Of a stretch of DNA of 35,956 nucleotides, positions 24,390-33,236 are shown piece by piece; within the stretch, counting starts at the first letter, position 1, and every line of letters starts with the position of its first letter. This DNA comes from Aquificaceae bacterium (lineage in GTDB: Bacteria; Aquificota; Aquificia; Aquificales; Aquificaceae), in assembly GCA_025057455.1 (NCBI GenBank), contig JANWWY010000014.1, positions 1 through 35,956 of the forward strand, given 5' to 3'. Both the position numbers and the translations under genes were made by a program. The notes under the pieces are model-generated. The model made no database searches, was not told where the DNA came from, and saw only the letters and a list, made by a program, of their open reading frames with translations.

Positions 24390-24397
24390 CTGAAGGC

Positions 24398-24670
24398 TTA
24401 CTTAATGGAGTCTCTTAGTTCTTTTGCAGGCCTGAAGACAACCACTTTTCTGGCTGGAATTTTAATCTCCGCACCAGTTCTCGGATTGCGGCCCTTCCTC
24501 TCTGCCCTCACCCTTACGTTGAATATGCCAAACCCTGGCACCGCTACCCTTTCACCCTTTTTTAAGGCACCGGAAACCGCTTCTATGGCCGCTTTTAAAG
24601 CAGCGTCAGCCTGCTTTTTGGTGATACCTGCCCCTTTGGCTATGGCTGAAACAAGTTCCGCTTTGGTCAT
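24398..24670 (-). CDS. hup: DNA-binding protein HU
   Basis: Histone-like nucleoid protein, 90 aa from the ATG at 24670, which has a strong AAGGAGG site. Seen: MTKAELVSAIAKGAGITKKQ, the GFGIFNVRVRAERKGRNPRTG arm with its DNA-intercalating Pro, and VVVFRPAKELRD. IHF cannot be wholly excluded, but HU is standard. Upstream residues of the open frame are not used. A sigma-70-type promoter lies upstream, as expected for an abundant protein. Confidence 0.96.
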   Translation of the reverse strand: MTKAELVSAIAKGAGITKKQADAALKAAIEAVSGALKKGERVAVPGFGIFNVRVRAERKGRNPRTGAEIKIPARKVVVFRPAKELRDSIK

Positions 24671-24701
24671 GGTATTCCCTCCTTGAAGGTTTTTCTTGCA
24701 G

Positions 24702-24729
24702 TTTATAATCATATATCAAATCAAGTCAA
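24702..24729 (-). promoter_or_regulatory. Promoter of hup
   Basis: Minus-strand TTGACT and TATAAA separated by 16 bases, giving a leader of about 25 bases with the AAGGAGG ribosome site. Confidence 0.6.
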
Positions 24730-24758
24730 TATGCAAGAGTATTTTTAGGATTTTTGAG

Positions 24759-25181
24759 ATGAGAGGTTTGATTTTCGCCATTCTTGCAAGCTTTGTGTGG
24801 GGAACAGCACCAGTGCTGTTTAAAATAGGTTTGAAGGGTAATGTGTCCCCGATTACCGCCTTGGTGTTTCATAATCTATCCGCTTTTCTGCTTGCTTTGT
24901 TTTTCGTGATAGTTGGCGGTATGAAAATAATCCATCCCATCAGAGAACTTTTCTTTATAGCTATGGGTGGTATTATGTCTGGCTTTTTAGGTCTTTTCTT
25001 CTTCTTTAAGGCACTGAAAGAGGGTGAGGTTTCCGTTGTAGCCCCTGTTGCTTCAACATCACCCCTTTGGGGAGCTTTAATTGCCTTCCTCTTTCTTGGC
25101 GAACCCTTCAGCTTGCTTAGGGCTTTTGGTATACTTCTGGTTGTATGCGGTATAGCTTTAATAAGCTTATCCTCAAGATAA
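24759..25181 (+). CDS. Single EamA-domain membrane protein (half-size DMT transporter)
   Basis: About 140 aa, all hydrophobic, with five predicted membrane segments and the EamA pattern: an N-terminal ASFVWGTAPVLFK and a C-terminal VAPVASTSPLWGALIAFLFLGEP followed by GILLVVCGIALI. Usual EamA transporters have two such domains (about 300 aa), so this is a one-domain form that would need to dimerise. The ATG at 24759 has a weak AGGA upstream; the open frame before it is not typical of the family. It overlaps lnt by 37 bases on the same strand. Substrate unknown. Confidence 0.82.
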   Translation: MRGLIFAILASFVWGTAPVLFKIGLKGNVSPITALVFHNLSAFLLALFFVIVGGMKIIHPIRELFFIAMGGIMSGFLGLFFFFKALKEGEVSVVAPVASTSPLWGALIAFLFLGEPFSLLRAFGILLVVCGIALISLSSR

Positions 25182-26503
25182 TACTGTCTATTTCTGCGGG
25201 TTCTTTACTATATTTGTCCTTTTCTAAGTATGAATTGTGGTTCTTGTCTTTGCCAGCCATTGTGTCCCTTTTTGTTATAAAGGAGGGCTACTTTTGGCTT
25301 TTTACAGGTTTTGTCTTTTTCTTTATGTCTTTAAGGTGTTCTGGCATTGCAGCCATAGAATTTGGTGGTGTTCATCCTTTGGTTTTTTATGTGCTTTATA
25401 CCCTCTTTGTTGTGTTTTTGAGCCTGTATCAGTTTTATGCACCATTTAAGTTGTGGGAGAGGTTTTTTAGAAGACACGAGTGGTCCTTGCCCTTGCTCTA
25501 TGTATTCTTTGAGGTTTTGAGGTCTTACTTTCCCTTTGGTGGTTTTCCTTGGTTAATCATAGGTTCCCTATCTGTTTACGTGCCCATAATAAGGGACAGC
25601 CTACTTTATCTAAATGTTTACTTTCAGAGCCTCCTTATTCTCCTTAGTGCCCTTTTCATAGCTAAAAGAAGTTTAAAGCCTTTGTTCTTTCTTTGGGTTT
25701 TCTTCCTGTCCTTTGGCATACTTGCCATATATAAAAAGGAAGAGAGCATGCAAAAGGCTCATAGGACAAAGGTTGCACTGGTGCAAACCGCCGTGCCCCA
25801 GCAGGATAAACTCAGCAGAGAAGCCTTTGCCAAGTACGGCGACCGCATACTGGATTTAATAGAGGAAGCCGTAGACAAAGGAGCAGACATTGTGGTGCTT
25901 CCTGAGTCCGCCCTTCACTTTTTCTACTCTGAGGAGGATAACGACCAAAATATGAGACTAAGGAGCTTGAGCTTTAAAACTCCCATACTTGTTGGTCTTA
26001 TAGATTTGAGAGATGGTCTAAGACCGTACAACTCTATCTATCTTTTGGCTAATGGCACTGCGGTAGGTCATTACGATAAGATAAGACTCTTTCCCATAGG
26101 AGAATACATGCCTTGGCCCTTTGGCTTTCTTAAAGAGTTTTTCCCAGCCATAGCGGGCATAGATTACGTGCCCGGAAACAAAAAGGAACCCTTAGAGTAT
26201 GGAAATATGAAAATAGCAACGCCTATATGTTTTGAGGTGGCTTACTATGACTTGGTAAGGGATATATCAAAAGGGGCAAACATTATAGCGGTGCTTACCA
26301 ACGATGGTTGGTTTAAGGACTCAGACTGCACCCACCAACACTACCTCTGGGCAAGGGTAAGAGCGTTGGAAAACGGGAAGTATTTACTATGGGTAAACAA
26401 CACGGGAGATACTGGTGTAGTGGACCACCGTGGAAGGGTAATCTCTAAGATGCCCTACATGAAGAGAGGGGTAAGCCTCCATGAGGTCTGGCTTATTGAC
26501 TAA
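25145..26503 (+). CDS. lnt: Apolipoprotein N-acyltransferase
   Basis: Inner-membrane enzyme adding the third acyl chain to lipoproteins. 452 aa, somewhat shorter than the E. coli protein. Six or so N-terminal membrane segments are followed by a nitrilase-like periplasmic domain with the catalytic triad E254 (LPESAL), K312 (YDKIRL) and C362 (TPICFE). The N-terminus overlaps the EamA gene by 37 bases; no other start fits because the first membrane helix begins at residue 9. It overlaps pgsA by 23 bases, so EamA-lnt-pgsA is one operon. Presence of Lnt fits a diderm cell with lipoproteins such as the one at 21310. Confidence 0.95.
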   Translation: MRYSFNKLILKIILSISAGSLLYLSFSKYELWFLSLPAIVSLFVIKEGYFWLFTGFVFFFMSLRCSGIAAIEFGGVHPLVFYVLYTLFVVFLSLYQFYAPFKLWERFFRRHEWSLPLLYVFFEVLRSYFPFGGFPWLIIGSLSVYVPIIRDSLLYLNVYFQSLLILLSALFIAKRSLKPLFFLWVFFLSFGILAIYKKEESMQKAHRTKVALVQTAVPQQDKLSREAFAKYGDRILDLIEEAVDKGADIVVLPESALHFFYSEEDNDQNMRLRSLSFKTPILVGLIDLRDGLRPYNSIYLLANGTAVGHYDKIRLFPIGEYMPWPFGFLKEFFPAIAGIDYVPGNKKEPLEYGNMKIATPICFEVAYYDLVRDISKGANIIAVLTNDGWFKDSDCTHQHYLWARVRALENGKYLLWVNNTGDTGVVDHRGRVISKMPYMKRGVSLHEVWLID

Positions 26504-27011
26504 TTTACCCAATCTCATATCCCTTTCAAGGCTTCTTTTTAGCCCTCTAATTCTTCTCCTCTCTGAGAAGTTTCTTTTGTTTGCCTTTACCCTCTTGGCC
26601 CTTTCCGATGCTTTGGATGGTTTTCTGGCGCGAAGGCTCAAAGCACAGACAGAACTGGGTAAAGTCCTTGACCCTCTTGCGGATAAAGTTATGATACTTT
26701 TCGGACTCTTGGTTTGCGTTTATAAGGTGGAAAGATTGCCCGAGTGGCTTTTTTACATGTCCCTTTCAAGGGATGTTTTTCTACTCATAGGGGCATCAGT
26801 TCTGACTGTAAAAATAGGAAAAGTTCCAAAGTCCAGACCTTTGGGGAAAGCCTACACTTTCTTTTTTTCTGGACTGATTGTTCTGTGTCTGTATAACTTT
26901 CCCGTCCCATGGCTACACTGGTTTGCAGTCCTTTTGTTGTTTGCTTCTTGGTTTGACTACACGGTTACAGGATTTAGAATTCTCAAAAGTCAAACTTTCT
27001 CCTTATCCTAA
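26481..27011 (+). CDS. pgsA: CDP-diacylglycerol-glycerol-3-phosphate 3-phosphatidyltransferase
   Basis: Makes phosphatidylglycerol phosphate in the inner membrane. 176 aa with the CDP-alcohol phosphotransferase motif D43xxDG(47)xxAR(51)x8G60xxxD64xxxD68 complete, and about five membrane helices. The ATG lies within the end of lnt, with GAGAGGGG upstream. A related CDP-alcohol transferase such as phosphatidylserine synthase is less likely because of length and start motif NLPNLISLSR. The 3' end overlaps tamB by 29 bases. Confidence 0.92.
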   Translation: MRSGLLTNLPNLISLSRLLFSPLILLLSEKFLLFAFTLLALSDALDGFLARRLKAQTELGKVLDPLADKVMILFGLLVCVYKVERLPEWLFYMSLSRDVFLLIGASVLTVKIGKVPKSRPLGKAYTFFFSGLIVLCLYNFPVPWLHWFAVLLLFASWFDYTVTGFRILKSQTFSLS

Positions 27012-30000
27012 CACGAACCTCTTGAGACCTATCGGAGTATATCCTTCCTCCTATTGAGGTGCCAGGTGTGAGCTTTGCCTCACCGCCCGTGTAGGTCTCC
27101 TTTGGATTTCTCAAAGTGCTTTGTCTGTGCTCTACTGATATCCTTTCTGTTATATCCTTTGATATGGTGGCATTTATGCCTACTTCGCCAGTAGGGGACA
27201 ATGCTGGCGAGACTTGAAGCTTTACATCCACACCCGTCAATCTTCTCGCTCCCTTTAAAATACCGCTTACCTGTGGTATTTGACTTACAAGAGCACCTGC
27301 TACAGGGATTAGCCCTTCTCCCTCTTGACTTCCCAACACTAAAGCTGTAAGCACCTCTCTTGAATCCCTTGGCGGTTCAGACCTTACCAAAACCTTGGGA
27401 TACTGGGGATTGCCTTTGACGTCAATGAGTATGCTGTAGTCTGGAGTTAGTGTAACGAGGCTAAGGTCAATATGGCTCTCTTTGGGTGTATAGCTTAATT
27501 CCCCTCTCCTCACGTAAAAGGTCTTTTCAAAGTATTTTAGGTTTCCACCCTTGAAGTAGGCTTTTAGTTTGTAGTCTGGCTCATAGAGCGTCTCCTTTAA
27601 GCTTGCCACGATGTCTGCGTACAAAAAGCCTTCGGGAAGGTTTATCCTTATTGGCTCCGTTGAACTTATGTTTATGTTTAAGCTTACCCTTTTGTAGCTT
27701 TCCAGTGGTGTGGTTTTACCTCTTGTCCATTTTTGAAGGTTTAAAAAGCCGAAAGTGTAAAAATCTCCACCTATGTTGACGTTTTTGTAGTCAGACCAGA
27801 TGTTGCCCTTACCAGATAGAAAGAGGCTTGCCTTTAGGTTTTCATTTCTGTAAATTACAGGTAGCTGTGTCAAATCAAAGTTTACCCTTGAATTTTTCTG
27901 GTCGCCAGAGAAGCTTGCCAGCAAAGAGGCTTTTTGATTTCCGTACAGCTTCAAATGTCCCGAAAGGCTATTGTTCTTAAAGCCAAGTTCAAAGGACCCC
28001 TGTAACGGGACCGATACGTATCTGGACCTTAAGACCAGTTTGCCTGCCTTTGCCCACAGATTCAGACCAGATTTGTCATACTGCAGTTTGTAAGCCAAAG
28101 TACCTTCCCCATCCGCTAAAACTCTACTCCTTATGAGGGAGAACATCTTTTCTAGGTTTACGTAGCCTTCCGACCATGCAAGGAGGGCTTGTTTGTATTT
28201 CACCTTTAAATAGCCTTCTATAGCGCCAGAGAGCTTACCCTCTACATGTACTTCGCCATCTTTATATTCACCCGTACTGAAATCTATCCTTGACAGGGTT
28301 TGACCCCCTACGGTCATTAGCACAGGACCAAGATATAGCTTCCCCGCACTTCTGTCTCCGTCAACCTTTATGCCGTCCACCTTCAAGGCTATAAGCCCAT
28401 CCTTAAGAGTAAAGCCCTCCACGAAGCCTTTAACTCTATCCTTTTCCGCTGAAAGTTGTGCCTTCAGGGGGAAAGAAAGATTCTTGTAACTGCCAGAGCC
28501 AGAAAGAAGGGCATTCAACTGATTGCCCACACCCTTTAGGCTGTAGGTGGAAGCTATGCTCAGGTCCCCTACCCTATGCTTTATAGAGCCCTCAAAGCTG
28601 TAGCTACCATCCTTGAAGCTGTACTGCCCCTTCCCCCTTAGGTCTTCCCCAAGGTCAAAGGACAGGTGCAAACTCTCGCCCTCTACTCTACCGTTAAAGC
28701 TTCCATTCCTGTAATAGAGACCTAAGAGGCGAGCTTCCTCGAGCCTTCCGTCAAAAAAACCAGAAAGGTGGTCAGCCTTTTTCCGTACGTCAAAATTTAC
28801 GCCCACGCTCGAGGATACACTTTCCCTTGAAAAATGTCCCTGTAGTTTTCCAGAAACCACTAATGAATCTCCTTCAAGTTTTAAGGCTATATCGCCCATC
28901 AGAGACCTAAAGTCCATGCCCCTGTAGAACACATTCATACCGGTCATGGACAGCTTTCCGGAAAAGCTCTTGTCTTTTATGCTACCGCTACCTGTCATGG
29001 AAAAGTTTTCCCCCAAAAGCCTTGTGTTGTACCTCTCTCCCTCCAATTCCAAGTTATAATCCACCGCACCTATGAAAATGTCCTTGTAGGTAGCCTTAGA
29101 AAGCTTTCCGCCACCTCTAAGATAGAGAGTGCCTTCACGAAGTGCTAAAAGACCAGAGTAGGAAAGCCAGAAGGAAAACCCATCCCTGTTTACGGGGTAA
29201 TTCATGATGGTCAAATCCCCTCTTACATCTTTATTGAGAAATGCACCCCTAAAGCTCACAGAAAAGGGTTGTGTTGCGGAGAGCTCTATATGCCCTTTTG
29301 GCACCTCTTTGTAATCAAGGTCTAACCTAAGGCTTACATTCATAAGGTCTTGTTGGTCTACCCTTAAGTTGGGTGCTTGAGCTTGAAGGATGAGACTGTT
29401 TTTATTCCTATCTAACCACAAATTTCCGCTTGCGAAGCCCAAGACAGCGCTTTTGACACCCAAAAGTTTACTGTCTACTAAAAGTCCGCTAAATTCAGCC
29501 CGAAGCACTTTATCCCTTAGTGAGTAATCTAAAGTCAGCATAGTGTTTGAATCCCCTATGTTGGCACTTATATGACTTTTTTCCCTCCACTCCCAAAGAT
29601 AGTTCCCCCTTACGCTCAAGTTTGTGTAGCTTCTTCTACCCTTTACTTCCAGACTTTCCAGATAGCCTGAGAAGTCAGCTCTTATTTTCGTATATTCGAG
29701 GTTTCCCTTAAGCTTAAGCCCAAGGGCTCCCACGTGGAAGTTTTTGCCTTCTATGGGCATTACCTTTCCATCCGCTTCAAAGCTACCCTTTTTCCCTTTC
29801 CATATACCCCTCACTCTAAAGCTGTAGTAATTGCTTCTTACCTCAGCACCGTCCAAGTAAAAAACATCTCCTTCTGTGCGAGCCTTGTGTAGGAAAACCT
29901 CAAGGTAATGCGAGGTTCTCCCGTGCATCCAGTAAACTTTAGTCCAATCCTTGGAGGATACGTTGCCCGCCTTCAATAGGGTTTCTGGAACAAAAAGGGT

Positions 30001-30381
30001 AAAACTTTCCCCGTGAGGCACATAATTGATGGATACGTACAAACTTCCAACCCTTAGGTTAAGCCTGTTTGCAAGCCTTGTGAGGTTTGAAAAGTCGTAA
30101 TCGAAGGGCTTTTCTGAAGGTGGTCTTTTGGAAACCTCTATGAAGCTGACCTCCGTAGCCTCAATTTGCCATGGCTTTATGGAAATGCCCTTCAAAAACA
30201 GATGATAATCTATCTGATTCCTGGGTACATACAGAAGAATTTCCCCAAGCTTGAGACCATGCTCGAAGCTAAAGCCTACGCCCTCTACATCCCACTCTAT
30301 TCTCTTGACAGCTATGTACGGCTTTACAAGAATAAAGTAAAGGGCAAGAAGAAACAAGACTATATACCCTAATACACGCAT
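26983..30381 (-). CDS. tamB: TamB-like translocation and assembly module protein
   Basis: 1132-aa AsmA-like bridge protein. One N-terminal membrane anchor (residues 3-22), then a very long repetitive beta-rich body with many K/G/S-rich strands, and a C-terminal DUF490/TamB domain (about 800-1132) including YEPDYKLKAYFKGG, RRGELSYTP, LVRSEPPRDSREVLTALVLGS and the terminal IRRKFDF with final Phe. In known diderms TamB spans the periplasm and carries phospholipids or assists outer-membrane protein insertion with TamA. No tamA/bamA is in the window. The ATG at 30381 has GAGGG upstream. Confidence 0.9.
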   Translation of the reverse strand: MRVLGYIVLFLLALYFILVKPYIAVKRIEWDVEGVGFSFEHGLKLGEILLYVPRNQIDYHLFLKGISIKPWQIEATEVSFIEVSKRPPSEKPFDYDFSNLTRLANRLNLRVGSLYVSINYVPHGESFTLFVPETLLKAGNVSSKDWTKVYWMHGRTSHYLEVFLHKARTEGDVFYLDGAEVRSNYYSFRVRGIWKGKKGSFEADGKVMPIEGKNFHVGALGLKLKGNLEYTKIRADFSGYLESLEVKGRRSYTNLSVRGNYLWEWREKSHISANIGDSNTMLTLDYSLRDKVLRAEFSGLLVDSKLLGVKSAVLGFASGNLWLDRNKNSLILQAQAPNLRVDQQDLMNVSLRLDLDYKEVPKGHIELSATQPFSVSFRGAFLNKDVRGDLTIMNYPVNRDGFSFWLSYSGLLALREGTLYLRGGGKLSKATYKDIFIGAVDYNLELEGERYNTRLLGENFSMTGSGSIKDKSFSGKLSMTGMNVFYRGMDFRSLMGDIALKLEGDSLVVSGKLQGHFSRESVSSSVGVNFDVRKKADHLSGFFDGRLEEARLLGLYYRNGSFNGRVEGESLHLSFDLGEDLRGKGQYSFKDGSYSFEGSIKHRVGDLSIASTYSLKGVGNQLNALLSGSGSYKNLSFPLKAQLSAEKDRVKGFVEGFTLKDGLIALKVDGIKVDGDRSAGKLYLGPVLMTVGGQTLSRIDFSTGEYKDGEVHVEGKLSGAIEGYLKVKYKQALLAWSEGYVNLEKMFSLIRSRVLADGEGTLAYKLQYDKSGLNLWAKAGKLVLRSRYVSVPLQGSFELGFKNNSLSGHLKLYGNQKASLLASFSGDQKNSRVNFDLTQLPVIYRNENLKASLFLSGKGNIWSDYKNVNIGGDFYTFGFLNLQKWTRGKTTPLESYKRVSLNINISSTEPIRINLPEGFLYADIVASLKETLYEPDYKLKAYFKGGNLKYFEKTFYVRRGELSYTPKESHIDLSLVTLTPDYSILIDVKGNPQYPKVLVRSEPPRDSREVLTALVLGSQEGEGLIPVAGALVSQIPQVSGILKGARRLTGVDVKLQVSPALSPTGEVGINATISKDITERISVEHRQSTLRNPKETYTGGEAKLTPGTSIGGRIYSDRSQEVRVRIRRKFDF

Positions 30382-30443
30382 CCCTCGGGGTTATTTTAAC
30401 CTTAAAAACCCCAGTTTTAGGGCAGTTGGGTTATTATATTGCT
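30382..30443. promoter_or_regulatory. Divergent promoter region, tamB / plsY
   Basis: A 62-base AT-rich gap. TATTAT (30432-30437) lies 6 bases before the plsY ATG. On the minus strand TAAAAT occurs about 10-15 bases before the tamB ATG. No inverted repeat is seen. Confidence 0.4.
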
Positions 30444-31028
30444 ATGGACAGTCTCCTGCTTGTTCTTTTTGCCTACTTATACGGTTCTATTCTCTTTGGA
30501 GAGCATATAGCTCGTTGGAAGGGCATTGACATAAGGTCTGTTGGCAGTGGAAATGTGGGAGCTACAAACGTGGGGAGAGTTCTGGGCAAAAGGTATGCGG
30601 TCATTGTTTTTTTACTTGATTTTTCCAAGGGCTTTGTGCCTATGGTGCTTGCAAGGCTTTACTTTGGGCTTGAAGAATGGACTGCCTTTTTTGTGGGAAT
30701 TGCCAGCCTCTTAGGGCATATGTATCCAATATTTCATGGATTTAGTGGTGGGAAGGGGGTAGCCACTGCCTTTGGAGTTCTGTCAGCTCTTTCACCTTTG
30801 ATAGCCATACTTTCCATCGCCTTCTGGGGTATTGTTTTCAAGTGGAAGGGTATTGTATCCCTTGCCTCCTTGAGCGCTTCTGCCCTTGCGGTTATACTTT
30901 TGCTACTTTCCGGCTATCCCTTTAAGATTTTTTTGATGGGGCTTGTGATGCTCCTTCTTATAGTTTACAAGCATAAGGAAAACATAAAGAGGCTTTTGGA
31001 AGGCACAGAATACCGATTTAGGACATGA
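30444..31028 (+). CDS. plsY: Acyl-phosphate:glycerol-3-phosphate acyltransferase
   Basis: First acylation in phospholipid synthesis, using acyl-phosphate. About 194 aa, multi-pass. Motifs: GSGNVGATNVGRVLGK (motif 1), GHMYPIFHGFSGGKGVAT (motif 2) and YKHKENIKRLLEG (motif 3), all intact. The ATG at 30444 is preferred over an upstream TTG. TATTAT ends 6 bases before it and no ribosome site is visible, so leaderless initiation is predicted. The stop overlaps the next gene as ATGA. Confidence 0.95.
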   Translation: MDSLLLVLFAYLYGSILFGEHIARWKGIDIRSVGSGNVGATNVGRVLGKRYAVIVFLLDFSKGFVPMVLARLYFGLEEWTAFFVGIASLLGHMYPIFHGFSGGKGVATAFGVLSALSPLIAILSIAFWGIVFKWKGIVSLASLSASALAVILLLLSGYPFKIFLMGLVMLLLIVYKHKENIKRLLEGTEYRFRT

Positions 31029-32437
31029 CCTACGTGCTTTTATTCAATCTCCTTTTAGTGCTTTTTAGGGTTTTATACGTGCTTTTCTATCCCCTTGACC
31101 TTACACCAGAGGAAGCCCAGTATTGGGATTGGTCAAGACATCTTGACCTTAGCTACTACTCCAAGCCACCTATGGTGGCATACATGAACTTTCTAACGAG
31201 AGAGCTTTTTGGCACTTCCGAGATTTCTGTTAGGATAACCCCCATCCTGCTTTCCTTTTTACTTTCCATACTAACGTACTTTTTCGTAAAGAGGGTTTTT
31301 GACCACAGGTCTGCCATTATAGCTTCCACACTTCCACAGCTAACAGTAGGCTTCAGCATAAACTCAATTCTGATGACCACGGACGCACCCTTTATATTCT
31401 TCTGGTCATTGACGCTTATGGTTCTTTTTTTTGCCTTTGAGAGAAATTCCCTTTTTCTTTGGCTTCTTTCTGGAATTCTTGCTGGGCTTTCCTTTTTGAG
31501 TAAGTATCCTGCGGTTTTTCTCCTTCCCTCTGCGCTGCTTTATGCCTTTTTCTACAGAAGGCATTTGATGAAAGATTCCAAGCCTTACGCAAGCCTAATA
31601 CCTGCTTTTTTACTTAGCCTCCCGGTTCTTTACTGGAACTACAAAAACGACTTTGTATCTTTTAAGCACGTTTCTACTCTTGCGAGCAAGTCCGCAAGCC
31701 TTATAAACCTGAACAGCTTCTTAGAGTTTCTCTTGGGTCAAGCCCTCCTGCTTTCCCTAATTCCCTTCTTTCTGCTCTTTCGTGTTTGGCTCAAAGGGCT
31801 AAAGGAAAACAAGAGTGCCTTTTTTGTAGCCTCTTCCTTGCCAGCGTTTTTATTCTTTGCTGGTCTTTCCCTCTTTAAGAAGGTGGAGGCTAACTGGGCT
31901 GGCTTTGGATACTTTGGAGCCCTTGTGCTTTTGAGCGTTTACCTGTCAAAGAGTAGACTTTTGATACCTACCTATGCTTTAGGCCTGCTTTTCTTCGTTT
32001 TTCTTCACTTTACGCCTCTGTTTGACCTCGTAGGTCTTGTAATTCCTCCTAATAAGGACCCTGCCAAGGCTGGCATAGGCTGGCAGGAGCTCGGCAGTCT
32101 GGTAAGCCAGTTAAGACAGGAGGAAGAAAAGATAGTAAGCCCACACTACCAAATAAGCGCAGAGCTCGCCTTCTACGTTAAGGGCAATCCAAGAACCTAC
32201 TGTGTAAACCTTGGAAGGCGTATGAACCAGTATGACCTTTGGAAGAAAAACTACGAGGGTGATGCCATATTTGTAGACTATAGACCCATAGACTACAGGG
32301 TTTTATCCGCAAGTGGTGGTATAATGGAGGAGAGGGAGTATAGGGTTTTTTGGAGAGGTAAGGAGATAAGAAGGTTTTACGTGTACAAGCTCCGAAACTT
32401 AAGAAGATTGGAGGAAAGCATGCCTGGGAGTTATTAG
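31025..32437 (+). CDS. Glycosyltransferase family 39/83-like (ArnT/PMT type)
   Basis: 470 aa with about eleven or twelve membrane helices. After the first helix comes DLTPEEAQYWDWSRHLDLSYYSKPP, the acidic loop typical of GT-C enzymes of the ArnT/PMT family, with SILMTTDAPFIFF later and a soluble C-terminal tail. These use polyprenyl-phosphate sugars to glycosylate lipid A, cell-wall polymers or proteins on the periplasmic side. The acceptor here is unknown. It is coupled to plsY by an ATGA overlap. Function class is good, exact donor is not. Confidence 0.88.
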   Translation: MTYVLLFNLLLVLFRVLYVLFYPLDLTPEEAQYWDWSRHLDLSYYSKPPMVAYMNFLTRELFGTSEISVRITPILLSFLLSILTYFFVKRVFDHRSAIIASTLPQLTVGFSINSILMTTDAPFIFFWSLTLMVLFFAFERNSLFLWLLSGILAGLSFLSKYPAVFLLPSALLYAFFYRRHLMKDSKPYASLIPAFLLSLPVLYWNYKNDFVSFKHVSTLASKSASLINLNSFLEFLLGQALLLSLIPFFLLFRVWLKGLKENKSAFFVASSLPAFLFFAGLSLFKKVEANWAGFGYFGALVLLSVYLSKSRLLIPTYALGLLFFVFLHFTPLFDLVGLVIPPNKDPAKAGIGWQELGSLVSQLRQEEEKIVSPHYQISAELAFYVKGNPRTYCVNLGRRMNQYDLWKKNYEGDAIFVDYRPIDYRVLSASGGIMEEREYRVFWRGKEIRRFYVYKLRNLRRLEESMPGSY

Positions 32438-32456
32438 GCTTTTCCTAAGCCTGTAT

Positions 32457-33236
32457 ATGGTGGGCTTCTTTGCTTACTATCTTCTTCCCATAGAGTTTGT
32501 GGGACACGTACACCACTCCATAGGTGGACCCGCACCCTATCCTTTTCAAAAACAGTGTGCCTACGTGATAAACACAAAAACAGTATTTAACAGTCCACTT
32601 GGAAATCCAAGAAGGTTAGATGAGGAGCTAAAAGGCAGAGGCTTGATAGCCCATCAGCTCCAAGAGCAAACCATAGGCTACAGGGAGCTCGGGCTTTTAA
32701 GGTGGTCCGCCTATCTTATGTTTGAATACATACCCAAAAGGCTTTTGCTGGAAAAACCTTCTGACCCTTATAGTCTAATAGGCAACGAGAAATGCCTACC
32801 TATAGCCTCGGATATACCCGTGCTTTTTTCCGTATGGAGCTTAGACTTTCCCAATTACGGTTTTATACTGGGTAGCAGGAAAAACTTGCTGTATGCGGAC
32901 AGCTGTGAAGAAAGTGCTTTTCAAAGCTATTTCATACCCTACACAGGCTCCGGAAGATTAGAAGTTTATGTGTATTCCCATAGAGGCTTTAGCTTTCCAG
33001 GGGAGAGCTTTAAGACACCTGGGACGCTTACGGTAAATCTCTTTGAAAGGAGGTCTCTGTTGTTTGTTCTCAAGGACGGCACAGTTTACAGAGTTTTTGA
33101 CCAAAGGTCCATAAAGGAAAGGCTTTCTGAAGCCGGAATTTATCAGGTTTTTGGTTATACCTACAAGTTCAAACTGTGGAGGCTATACTTTGGGCTTAGG
33201 TTTCTGTTCTGCACACCACCCTTCTACGCTATGTAA
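32457..33236 (+). CDS. Unknown protein, possible signal-anchored periplasmic protein, 259 aa
   Basis: I do not recognise a family with confidence. From the ATG at 32457 the N-terminus MVGFFAYYLLPIEFV is only half a membrane helix. In frame upstream, a CTG at 32424 has GGAGG 9 bases before it and would complete a helix of about 25 residues, overlapping the glycosyltransferase gene by 14 bases. GHVHHSIGG after the helix recalls the first metal-binding His motif of PHP phosphoesterases, but later PHP motifs are not evident. The C-terminal half is beta-rich (LEVYVYSHRGFSFPG, LLFVLKDGTVYRVF). Third in an apparent operon with plsY and the glycosyltransferase. The 3' end overlaps recG by 13 bases. 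Confidence 0.68.
   Translation: MVGFFAYYLLPIEFVGHVHHSIGGPAPYPFQKQCAYVINTKTVFNSPLGNPRRLDEELKGRGLIAHQLQEQTIGYRELGLLRWSAYLMFEYIPKRLLLEKPSDPYSLIGNEKCLPIASDIPVLFSVWSLDFPNYGFILGSRKNLLYADSCEESAFQSYFIPYTGSGRLEVYVYSHRGFSFPGESFKTPGTLTVNLFERRSLLFVLKDGTVYRVFDQRSIKERLSEAGIYQVFGYTYKFKLWRLYFGLRFLFCTPPFYAM

Noticed and set aside
32457-33236. PHP-family phosphoesterase call for the 259-aa protein
   Set aside because: Only one His-rich segment (GHVHHS) resembles the first PHP motif; the other metal-binding motifs are not visible, so no function is assigned.
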